Assembly (NCBI GenBank): GCA_964639505.1
Contig: CAZXDL010000003.1
Location: 26,291-90,290, forward strand
Direction: 5' to 3'
Origin: CAZXDL01 sp964639505
Lineage (GTDB): Bacteria; Patescibacteriota; Saccharimonadia; Saccharimonadales; UBA4665
DNA: 64,000 nucleotides
The notes beneath the pieces are model-generated. The model searched no databases. It saw only the letters and a program-made list of their open reading frames with translations, and was not told the origin of the DNA. Positions 50,705-58,218 of this stretch are shown in pieces (position 1 is the first letter of the stretch; each line of letters starts with the position of its first letter). The translations under genes and the position numbers were made by a program.

Positions 50705-51265
50705 ATGTTAGGAACTGATGACGATGCTACAGCGTCGCAGCAACAGGTAAGTTCGACAGACAGCACACCAGCTGGCGATGTCAGCTCGCCGCCTCCATTA
50801 GCTGAAGAGCCATCGATTACCGCTGTTGGCGATCCATCTTGGCAACACCCCGGCGAACCTATTGCAACAGCACCCTCGTTAGCACCGGAAGTATCGATTG
50901 ACGCGCCACCAGTGGCTCCGCCAGTCGCGCCACCCGTTAAGACAACGCCGCTCAGTGACGATACTTCAACCCCAGCTCCGGCTGCACAGCCCGGTGACGA
51001 TATTGTTGACCTTACTTCTCACGAACTGATCGATATTAAACAAAAAGCCTTGGGTCAACTCAATCCTTTAATGGATCACCTCGACCAGACACCCGAAGAG
51101 AAATTCCGCACTACAATGATGATGATTCAAGCGAGCGACGACCAAGCTCTAGTAAAAACAGCTTACGAAGCCGCCCAAAAAATAACTGACGAAAAAGCCA
51201 AAGCTCAAGCCTTGCTAGATATAGTCAACGAAATAAACTATTTCACTCAGCACCACAACAGCTAA
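50705..51265 (+). CDS. Hypothetical protein, Pro/Ala-rich N-terminus and helical C-terminus
   Basis: 186 residues. Residues 1-100 are low complexity (Pro, Ala, Ser, Asp; a VAPPVAPPV repeat) and probably disordered. Residues ~105-186 form three or four amphipathic helices (LTSHELIDIKQKALGQLNPL, EEKFRTTMMMIQA). No membrane segment and no named family recognised. Its plan, disordered arm plus small helical domain, resembles an adaptor. It overlaps the convergent LuxR gene by 4 bases. Confidence 0.6.
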   Translation: MLGTDDDATASQQQVSSTDSTPAGDVSSPPPLAEEPSITAVGDPSWQHPGEPIATAPSLAPEVSIDAPPVAPPVAPPVKTTPLSDDTSTPAPAAQPGDDIVDLTSHELIDIKQKALGQLNPLMDHLDQTPEEKFRTTMMMIQASDDQALVKTAYEAAQKITDEKAKAQALLDIVNEINYFTQHHNS

Positions 51266-51993
51266 GCAGCTTGTTGCAGTTGAAGTGCCTCACAAAATAG
51301 GCGCGCTTCTTCCCTAATAACAAGCTCGCTGACCTCTCTCATTCGATGGTCTTCTAAAGGATTCGGGGTTTCAGTATCATTCCTAAGTTTCACTCGAGTT
51401 AAGCGCTCGAAGAATTCTGGGTATACCCGTATCATGCCCGGGTGTGCCAAATTTGTTGCGGTTTCTGCCGCTTTTGACTGAGTGTGTATAGCAGCCTGCG
51501 TTTGTCGGCTCTTTCTGTGTTCAACTGCCGCTCTCGCTAGCTGCACAGTACTTGTATAGCCAAGCATCCTGCGTGCATTTAACAAATGGAATTTTACATT
51601 TTGTATCCCCACACCCATTTCAGAAGCCACTCCCCCGGTAGTATTGCCATCTGCAATCAGGTCTAGCACGTTCTGCTGTGCTGTTGTCAGTTGACCTAAA
51701 TCCACATCATAGTTGCGTCCTGAATTGTAGCCAAAAAGGACTGCCATCTGGACCCTATTAGGAACTTCAAGCCTTGCATACGCATTAGACAGATGAAATT
51801 TTACCGTATATGTAGCAACTGGGAATGTAGCGGCTATTGCCTTATTACTCATCCCCATTACAGCTAGTGTAGCTACTTCTGTCTCCATAGGGGTAAGGAC
51901 ACGGAAGGGATGGTTCGGATATGCTTCATTATCCACACCCTCAAATGGTGGAAAACTACTCGGTGGCGGATACTCTGGTGATTGACCAGCCAT
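51262..51993 (-). CDS. Tandem LuxR-type HTH protein
   Basis: 243 residues with two GerE/LuxR-type helix-turn-helix domains: one near ~33-90 (LTPMETEVATLAVMGMSNKA, YTVKFHLSNAYARL) and one near ~98-158 (LTTAQQNVLDLIADGNTTGG, QNVKFHLLNARRML). Both keep the VKFHL recognition core, which points to internal duplication. There is no receiver or ligand-binding domain; ~165-243 are helical and unassigned. It begins 9 bases after groEL, so it should be induced with the chaperonin. Confidence 0.82.
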   Translation of the reverse strand: MAGQSPEYPPPSSFPPFEGVDNEAYPNHPFRVLTPMETEVATLAVMGMSNKAIAATFPVATYTVKFHLSNAYARLEVPNRVQMAVLFGYNSGRNYDVDLGQLTTAQQNVLDLIADGNTTGGVASEMGVGIQNVKFHLLNARRMLGYTSTVQLARAAVEHRKSRQTQAAIHTQSKAAETATNLAHPGMIRVYPEFFERLTRVKLRNDTETPNPLEDHRMREVSELVIREEARLFCEALQLQQAA

Positions 51994-52002
51994 GGCAGGT
52001 GG

Positions 52003-53646
52003 TTACATCATGCCGCCCATACCGCCCATAGCGGCGGCAGGGTCAGCTTTTTCTGGTTCAGGAACGTCTACTACTAGTGCGCCCATGGTCATCGAAGTAC
52101 CAGCGATAGATACTGCGTTTTGGATAGCTTCCTTTGTGACACGGGCTGGATCGATGATTCCCTTGACCTTAAGATCAACCAACTTGGTCGGATTACTGAC
52201 GTCTACACCATGGCCGGATTTGCCAGCTTTCACTTGAGGCAACCATTCGTCGGGATTGAGGCCAGCGTTTTCAAGCAGAATTCGGAAAGGCTTTTCTAAT
52301 GCATTTTTTAGAAGTTGTGCACCGGCTGCGGCCGAGTCAGAAGTGGTAACCTTGATCTTGTCGGCTAGGTTAATCAGCGTTACGCCTCCGCCAGCGACAA
52401 TACCTTCGCTAAGAGCGGCTTTGACGGCATGAACTGCATCGTCAACTCGGAATTTCTTTTCTTCGATTTCAGTTTCAGTCGCACCGCCGACTTTGATGAC
52501 AGCGACTTTTCCGCTAAGTGCTGCACGTCTCTTCTCAAGGTTTTCTTTGTCATATTCACTAGTAGCTTGGTCGGCTTGCGCAGTGATTTGCTTGATGCGA
52601 GCAGCAACTTCAGCTTGCTTACCGCCACCTTCGATAATAGTGGTTTCATCTTTGTTGGCAATGACGCGGCGGGCTGTACCAACAACGCTTAGATCAACAT
52701 TTTCGAAGCTCATGCCACGATCTTCACTGATCACCTCAGCGCCGGTTAAGATCGCTATGTCGGTTAAGACATCTTTGCGACGATCGCCAAAGGCTGGTGC
52801 CTTGATCGCTACAGTGTTAAACACGCCTTTTAGTCGGTTAAGTATCAAGGTACCGAGAGCCTCACCTTCTAAATCTTCAGCAATCAGGACTAAATCCTTT
52901 TTACCAGACTGGGCAAGCTTTTCGAGTAGTGGCAGGAATTCCTGTACACTGGTGATTTTCATGTCAGTAATTACGATGGCTGCCTTGTCATAAACCGCTT
53001 CCATGCGAGCCGTATCAGTAACCATGTATGGGCTGACAAAACCGCGATCAAACGTGAAACCTTCAACGACGTCAGCCTCGAGTGAAAGACCCTGGCCTTC
53101 TTCGACGGTTACAACGCCTTCTTTGCCAACCTTGTCGATCACATCTGCGATCAGATTACCGATTTCGGCATCTCCAGCTGAAATAGTCGCGACTTCAGCT
53201 ACACGCTGCTTTTTGCCTTGAATGTTTTCAGCCTGAGTCGTGAGAGTCTTGATAACGTCATGCGAAGCGGCCTCTAAACCTTTGCGCAGCTGCATCGGAT
53301 TATGTCCGGCAGCGATCAATTTATTAGCCTCATTTAAGATGTGATATGTCAAAACAGTCACAGTAGTCGTGCCATCGCCAGCTACGTCATTCATCTTGCT
53401 AGCGGCTTGCTTAATAAGCTCTGCTCCGACTTTATAACCAAGTGTTTCATCATCAACATCAGCCAATTCAACACCCTTGGCAACAGTCACGCCGTCGTGA
53501 GTCACGGTAGGTGCGCCAAATTGCTTACTGATCACAACGTTGCGGCCTTTTGGACCCATAGTTGTCTTAACGGCGTTATAAAGAATCTCGGCGCCGGCTA
53601 ACACTCGCTTGCGAGCATCATCATCATAAAAAACTTTCTTTGACAT
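52003..53646 (-). CDS. groEL: Chaperonin GroEL
   Basis: 547 residues, full length. VGAELIKQAASKMNDVAGDG carries the ATP-binding GDGTTT region; the apical and intermediate domains follow; the C-terminus ends in the GGM-type repeat (AAAMGGMGGMM). It folds substrate proteins with GroES in an ATP-driven cage. It lies 10 bases after groES and is controlled by the CIRCE upstream. Confidence 0.98.
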   Translation of the reverse strand: MSKKVFYDDDARKRVLAGAEILYNAVKTTMGPKGRNVVISKQFGAPTVTHDGVTVAKGVELADVDDETLGYKVGAELIKQAASKMNDVAGDGTTTVTVLTYHILNEANKLIAAGHNPMQLRKGLEAASHDVIKTLTTQAENIQGKKQRVAEVATISAGDAEIGNLIADVIDKVGKEGVVTVEEGQGLSLEADVVEGFTFDRGFVSPYMVTDTARMEAVYDKAAIVITDMKITSVQEFLPLLEKLAQSGKKDLVLIAEDLEGEALGTLILNRLKGVFNTVAIKAPAFGDRRKDVLTDIAILTGAEVISEDRGMSFENVDLSVVGTARRVIANKDETTIIEGGGKQAEVAARIKQITAQADQATSEYDKENLEKRRAALSGKVAVIKVGGATETEIEEKKFRVDDAVHAVKAALSEGIVAGGGVTLINLADKIKVTTSDSAAAGAQLLKNALEKPFRILLENAGLNPDEWLPQVKAGKSGHGVDVSNPTKLVDLKVKGIIDPARVTKEAIQNAVSIAGTSMTMGALVVDVPEPEKADPAAAMGGMGGMM

Positions 53647-53656
53647 CTATAACCTC

Positions 53657-53923
53657 CTATTTAACAGTCGCTAAAATATCTTCTTCTTTTACCAAAATGT
53701 AGTCGTCTTTGCCGACCTTAACATCGGTTGTGCTGTAGCTCTTATAAACGATCCTGTCGCCCACTTTGATTTGTTTGGCGTTTGGACCAACCGCAACAAC
53801 CTTAGCCGTTTTTGGTTTTTCTTGTGCCTTGTCTGGCAAATACAGGCCGCTAGCGGTTTTTGTTTCTGCTTCTTCGCCAACGGCAACTACGTAGTCACTT
53901 AGGGGACTCAAAGGGGTACTCAT
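53657..53923 (-). CDS. groES: Co-chaperonin GroES
   Basis: 88 residues. VGEEAETKTASGLYLPDKAQ is the mobile loop with a KTASG core, followed by VVAVGPNAKQIKVGDRIVYK. It caps GroEL. A ~65-base leader and strong TGGAGG ribosome site 6 bases before the ATG; a heat-shock promoter with CIRCE lies upstream. Confidence 0.97.
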   Translation of the reverse strand: MSTPLSPLSDYVVAVGEEAETKTASGLYLPDKAQEKPKTAKVVAVGPNAKQIKVGDRIVYKSYSTTDVKVGKDDYILVKEEDILATVK

Positions 53924-53986
53924 TGATAACCTCCATTAAATGTTGAGTAATTTAACAGCTGCTGCCTCGCAAACAACACCTGTTTC

Positions 53987-54012
53987 TAGCACTCAATATA
54001 CTAGAGTGCTAA
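53987..54012. promoter_or_regulatory. CIRCE operator (HrcA site)
   Basis: TAGCACTC (53987-53994), 9-base spacer, GAGTGCTAA (54004-54012): the classic inverted repeat. It is placed upstream of groES-groEL, so an HrcA repressor should exist elsewhere in the genome. Confidence 0.95.
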
Positions 54013-54023
54013 AATCTCGTCAA
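53995..54023 (-). promoter_or_regulatory. groES promoter with -10 inside the CIRCE spacer
   Basis: -35 TTGACG (54018-54023, overlapping the murE stop codon), 17-base spacer, -10 TATATT (53995-54000) lying within the CIRCE spacer. HrcA binding would therefore cover the -10 box directly. Confidence 0.8.
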
Positions 54024-55318
54024 GTACGTTGCTGTAGAGCCTTTTTTGCAACTGCTATCTCGTCCCAAGGGTGTTCGCCATCAGCCCGTTCGATGGTTTT
54101 TTCGTGGCCTTTACCTAGGAGCAAAAGAGTATCGCCTTTTTTAGCTCTCTTGACTGCAAAGTTAATAGCCTCGACCCGGTCGTGAATCATAAACAAATCT
54201 TTGTCTAGTTGCTTGCCTGATTCTTTTGCGCCAGCGGCGATATCATCCATGATTTGTTGAGGATCCTCTAAACGATCATCTTCTTCACAAATGATAACTT
54301 CATCCGCGTATTTACCCGACAATCTACCCTGAGCAGGCCGCTTTGCTTTGTCGCCTCCACCTAGCGAACCGCCGAGCACAATCATCTTGCCTTTAACAAC
54401 TGGTCGCAAATCTTTAAACAATTTCTCGTAGCTATCAGGTGTGTGGGCGTAGTCGACAATGACATCGAAATCTTGACCCGCTACGACTTTAGTCATCCGA
54501 CCCTCAACGTATTGCAGCGCACCGATTCCCTTTTCGATTTGTTCGACGCTCAGACCAAGCACCCGCCCAACGCCGACAGCAGCCAAAGAGTTCTCAACAT
54601 TAAAGCTTCCGGCAAGGTGGCTAGAAATATGGTACTTTGCGTCACTGACTTCAATGTCGTATTCGATACCAGCCGGCTTGAGTTGAACGTTTTTTGCCTT
54701 GATATCTCCAGATTTAAGTCCATACGTTATTGGGTTATTAATATCACTGGCAAAGAACTCCGCGCTCGGATCATCGGCATTAATAACGCCTGCTCGCATG
54801 CCTCTCTTATTTTTATTAGCCCGCTTAAATAGCTTGCGTTTAGCGTCGCGGTAACGCTCAAATGTCCCGTGATATGCCAGATGTTCATGGGTAAGATTCG
54901 TCAGTACGGCAACAGAGTACGGAATCCCCCAAACCCGGTTTTGAGCCAAGGCATGACTTGTAACTTCCATGACAACGTAATCGACCTTGGCGGCCCGTAT
55001 CACTTTTAGACGCTTCATCAATTCCGGTGTCGGTACGTTTGTATAGTGCTGAATCTGGGGCTTAATTTCATCACCTACTCCCCAGGCCACTGTGCTCATC
55101 AAAGCCGTTTTATAGCCAGAGTTTTGAAGCATGCGGTGAATCATAAACGAAGTCGTCGTCTTACCATTGGTGCCGGTAACACCGATAACCTTCAGCCCTC
55201 GACCAGGGAATCCATTGATAATATTGAGCAGTACAGCTTCAACCAAATGCCCAAACGGCTCTATTGCCCGAAACAAACCAGTCGGTACAAACTTCTTGAC
55301 GATCTTCCGGATATTCAC
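54020..55318 (-). CDS. murE: MurE-type Mur ligase with shortened N-terminal domain
   Basis: 432 residues against ~490 in E. coli MurE. P-loop GVTGTNGKTT is already at residues 46-55, so much of the UDP-binding domain 1 is missing; an in-frame stop upstream shows the frame cannot extend. MurE features: MEVTSHALAQNRV, HTPDSYEKL, and LLLGKGHEKT near the end. The position that selects the amino acid reads DDRLEDP, not DNPR, so DAP use is uncertain. It adds the third residue to UDP-MurNAc-dipeptide. GTG start, 8 bases after TATACT (55327-55332). TGA stop. Confidence 0.88.
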   Translation of the reverse strand: MNIRKIVKKFVPTGLFRAIEPFGHLVEAVLLNIINGFPGRGLKVIGVTGTNGKTTTSFMIHRMLQNSGYKTALMSTVAWGVGDEIKPQIQHYTNVPTPELMKRLKVIRAAKVDYVVMEVTSHALAQNRVWGIPYSVAVLTNLTHEHLAYHGTFERYRDAKRKLFKRANKNKRGMRAGVINADDPSAEFFASDINNPITYGLKSGDIKAKNVQLKPAGIEYDIEVSDAKYHISSHLAGSFNVENSLAAVGVGRVLGLSVEQIEKGIGALQYVEGRMTKVVAGQDFDVIVDYAHTPDSYEKLFKDLRPVVKGKMIVLGGSLGGGDKAKRPAQGRLSGKYADEVIICEEDDRLEDPQQIMDDIAAGAKESGKQLDKDLFMIHDRVEAINFAVKRAKKGDTLLLLGKGHEKTIERADGEHPWDEIAVAKKALQQRT

Positions 55319-55363
55319 TGCACATAAGTATAAGGAAGTCGGCGATTGACGGCAATTTCAGAT

Positions 55364-56362
55364 TTAGCCATGTGTCTTAGCTTCACGCAGCTGCTCAGCA
55401 TGAAGTATGGCGATATTTGTTCCGAAAGGCGTCTTAGATCCACCAACGACTACAGAATCGTAGCCAGCTTCTGGATTGGCCTTAATTTGATCGAAGCCAT
55501 CCGCAAAGGCATGATCTACGACCATACCTACATGGGTTGGATTATCAATGTCTACTCTTACTGGCTTCAGCGACTTAACAAATACTGGGATAATTCTCGT
55601 AGTTGCATATTCTGGTATTAATAACTTTCCACCCCTTTTAGCATAGGCGTCTAGCATCTGCTGCGCATCACTATGCAAGGATTCGTATGCTACCAGATCA
55701 TCTTCAGATTTTGGAAATTTTCCACCTATAAATTGCAAAAACTCGCCGACAGGCATTATCACTTTACCGTCGAGTTTAACGACTTGGTCAAACTTTGCTT
55801 TTCCGGCAGCAATATTTTGGTCAAATTGCTCTAGATTTATCCCCTTTTCGTCGCTATCAAAATCAGCAACTGACACCCTTGGATCTCTTTGCTGACACGC
55901 GGTCATCAGATCATTCCACTTTTCAAAAGCATCGAGCCACGACCCGTTTTCGCCATGCCTGGCTACGTGCATTAAGATTTGCCTGAATTCGTTACCAAGT
56001 GGATCAGCATATTGCTTCGCAAGGTCATGGCTTTCCGTTAAAAAGATTCCCTCGTAGTCATGGCTGAGTCCGAAGTTAGATAAATCACCTACGGCGGGCT
56101 TACGAATATCCTCAAGTTCAAAATCGCGGTTTGTGCCGTGATAAAAAACTTGCGGCTCACCCGTCTCGGGATCAACAATCTTACTGGTTGTCGCGGCATT
56201 AGGATCATTTTGCCAATCACCAAACCATTCCGTAAATTCATCCGTCCTAACCATCGCCTGAAGCTCAGGCGATAATTTTGACTGTGGTAGTGCCACTAAG
56301 TCCCCCAAAGGGGGTTTAACGCTCGCGTGTGGGTTTGGCTGTGCTGATAGATCTTCGGACAT
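55364..56362 (-). CDS. ADP-ribosyltransferase-like protein (ART-PolyVal type)
   Basis: 332 residues, no signal peptide. FTEWFGDWQNDP, then VDPETGEPQVFYHGT (His75 in YHGT), FGLSHDYEGIFLTES with DLAKQYA (Tyr118), and near the C-terminus DSVVVGG and ILHAEQLREA (Glu323), follow the H-Y-E scheme of the ART domains known from phage and conjugative polyvalent proteins. It should transfer ADP-ribose from NAD to an unknown target. It stands alone here, not in a phage. A TGC-TAAGAT box and AGGAG lie upstream. Confidence 0.7.
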   Translation of the reverse strand: MSEDLSAQPNPHASVKPPLGDLVALPQSKLSPELQAMVRTDEFTEWFGDWQNDPNAATTSKIVDPETGEPQVFYHGTNRDFELEDIRKPAVGDLSNFGLSHDYEGIFLTESHDLAKQYADPLGNEFRQILMHVARHGENGSWLDAFEKWNDLMTACQQRDPRVSVADFDSDEKGINLEQFDQNIAAGKAKFDQVVKLDGKVIMPVGEFLQFIGGKFPKSEDDLVAYESLHSDAQQMLDAYAKRGGKLLIPEYATTRIIPVFVKSLKPVRVDIDNPTHVGMVVDHAFADGFDQIKANPEAGYDSVVVGGSKTPFGTNIAILHAEQLREAKTHG

Positions 56363-56450
56363 TTTATTTTTTTAACTCCTGTATATCTTAGCACATTTTG
56401 TATGTTTAGTCAATGAATGATTAATGATTGCCGTGTTACTCTGTAATCTG

Positions 56451-57509
56451 ATGAAAATACTGGGAATTGAGACTAGTTGTGATGAGACTGCCGCCGCTGT
56501 AGTCGAAGATGGCTACAAACTACTTAGCAACGCTGTAGCCTCAAGCATGGACCTGCACGTGAAATATGGCGGAGTGGTGCCTGAAATCGCCGCCCGCAGC
56601 CATATTGAAGCCATTCAACCGGTAATTGACCAAGCGCTTGATGATGCTAACTGCATATGGGATGACATCGATGGAATCGCCGTAACTTATGGCGCTGGCC
56701 TAGGTGGAAGCTTATTAATCGGGGTTATGACAGCACGGACACTAGCAATTACGCTCGATAAACCCCTCTACGCCATCAATCATGTCGAGGCTCATGTCTA
56801 CGCTAACTTTTTGACGGAATCTGCTCTGCCCAATTATAAGCTTCGGACCAAACAACCGGAGTTCCCTATGCTAGCGATCATTGTATCTGGCGGACACAGC
56901 CAATTGGTCTTGTTTGAAGATCATTTTAATTACAGATTGCTAGGGCAAACGCACGATGACGCGATCGGTGAAGCCTTTGACAAAGTCGCCAAAATGCTTG
57001 GCCTTCCCTACCCTGGCGGCCCCTCTGTGGCCGAAATGGCAAAAAAAGGCGATCCTAACACCTTCCAACTACCCAAGGCTAAGGTGGGAAAGTATGATTT
57101 CAGCTTTTCTGGGCCTAAAACAGCCGTGCTACGACTCGCTCAGAGTCAGATAGGTGAAAACCACGACTTCCCTTCTATAAAGCTGTCTGAACGCCTCAGC
57201 GAAGCCCAGAAGGCCAATATAGCCGCTAGTTTTCAGCGGACAGCCGTTGAGACCATCGTCGACAAGGCAAAACTAGCCTTTAAGGAGTTTTCGCCGAAAT
57301 CAGTCGTTATCGCTGGCGGTGTAGCTGCTAATCAAGAGTTAAGGCGCCAATTAACCGACGCCATTCCCCTGCCCATAGAATTCCCTGATCTTAAGCTTTG
57401 CACCGATAACGGCGCGATGGTGGCCACTCTAGGCTGCTTCAAAGCAAAACTCAACCAACCTACAGCTGACCCCTACTCTCTCGAAATCAACCCGAATCTC
57501 TCGATGTAG
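56451..57509 (+). CDS. tsaD: tRNA threonylcarbamoyladenosine transferase TsaD
   Basis: 352 residues from MKILGIETSCDETAAAVVED; the frame opens 27 bases earlier, but this is the standard N-terminus. H111 and H115 (NHVEAHVYA) bind the metal; SGGHSQL and AGGVAANQELR are ATP-binding motifs. With TsaB/C/E it makes t6A37 in ANN-reading tRNAs. An extended -10 (TGT-TACTCT, box 56437-56442) lies 8 bases before the ATG. Confidence 0.96.
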   Translation: MKILGIETSCDETAAAVVEDGYKLLSNAVASSMDLHVKYGGVVPEIAARSHIEAIQPVIDQALDDANCIWDDIDGIAVTYGAGLGGSLLIGVMTARTLAITLDKPLYAINHVEAHVYANFLTESALPNYKLRTKQPEFPMLAIIVSGGHSQLVLFEDHFNYRLLGQTHDDAIGEAFDKVAKMLGLPYPGGPSVAEMAKKGDPNTFQLPKAKVGKYDFSFSGPKTAVLRLAQSQIGENHDFPSIKLSERLSEAQKANIAASFQRTAVETIVDKAKLAFKEFSPKSVVIAGGVAANQELRRQLTDAIPLPIEFPDLKLCTDNGAMVATLGCFKAKLNQPTADPYSLEINPNLSM

Positions 57510-57543
57510 CTAGGCTCGAAGGTATTTAGTCTCCAGCAACTCT

Positions 57544-58143
57544 CTATTTATCAGGAATAAAAACGCCAACTGCTAAAGCTTGGCCGCAAATCTCATCAGC
57601 CAACTTATCTCCGAGTTGAGGAATTTCCTTCAGTTCAAAACGTGATAAATTACTGAGCTGGCCAACATTTTCTATACCATTGCGCCTTAACAAAAAGTAT
57701 GCCCTGTTCCCCAACCCAAGTTCTCCAATACTCATATAATCTAAAGCTCCTCTTTCAGGCGTCCGTTCTGCAGGTGGCTGTTTTGCGCTAGACTGTTCTC
57801 TTGAACTCAATTCAGCAGAAATAGCTTTATCTGTCTCATCGGCAATATCATCAAATACTCCAAAAAGCGCAATTTTGCTTAATAATAGGCCGCTTCGGAT
57901 GCCAGCTGATTTTTCATCTTCGGTTGCATCTTGCTCATCTGCAATCTCAAGTCTGACGGTGGCTGCTGATATTACTCTAAGTGTTTCGGCAAGTGATAAC
58001 GTGACTGGGCTATCTACTGCGGCAGCACCTAGCTCTTCTGCCCTAGGGCCTTCAAAAAGATGTCTAGAGTTACCTGTAATTGCAATAATCTCGGCCGCTT
58101 CACTTGGTGCCTCGAGAACAATACGTCCATGCTGAAAATCCAT
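57544..58143 (-). CDS. Orphan protein with RNA polymerase alpha-CTD-like domain
   Basis: 199 residues. The last ~65 residues (SIGELGLGNRAYFLLRRNGI, NVGQLSNLSRFELKEIPQLG, KLADEI) follow the helix-hairpin-helix plan of the RNAP alpha C-terminal domain, including the L-G-x-R-A and V-G-x-L turns. Residues ~1-75 are strand-rich, ~80-130 helical and acidic. No alpha-NTD is present. It may bind DNA or polymerase partners. TTGACA (58173-58178), 17 bases, TAAAGT (58150-58155), then 6 bases to the ATG. Confidence 0.7.
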   Translation of the reverse strand: MDFQHGRIVLEAPSEAAEIIAITGNSRHLFEGPRAEELGAAAVDSPVTLSLAETLRVISAATVRLEIADEQDATEDEKSAGIRSGLLLSKIALFGVFDDIADETDKAISAELSSREQSSAKQPPAERTPERGALDYMSIGELGLGNRAYFLLRRNGIENVGQLSNLSRFELKEIPQLGDKLADEICGQALAVGVFIPDK

Positions 58144-58149
58144 AAATAT

Positions 58150-58178
58150 ACTTTAACTAGTTTTGTGCTATTTGTCAA
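58150..58178 (-). promoter_or_regulatory. Leaderless promoter of the alpha-CTD-like gene
   Basis: -35 TTGACA (58173-58178), 17-base spacer, -10 TAAAGT (58150-58155), 6 bases before the ATG at 58143. The divergent valS box (TGG-TATGAT, 58206-58211) lies 28 bases from this -35. Confidence 0.75.
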
Positions 58179-58218
58179 TAACTTTTCGTTTAATTACAGA
58201 GGTGGTATGATGAAAGCT

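Noticed and set aside
52493..52993. 166-codon plus-strand open frame opposite groEL
   Set aside because: Shadow of the groEL coding strand; no ribosome site and low-complexity Ser/Ala-rich translation.
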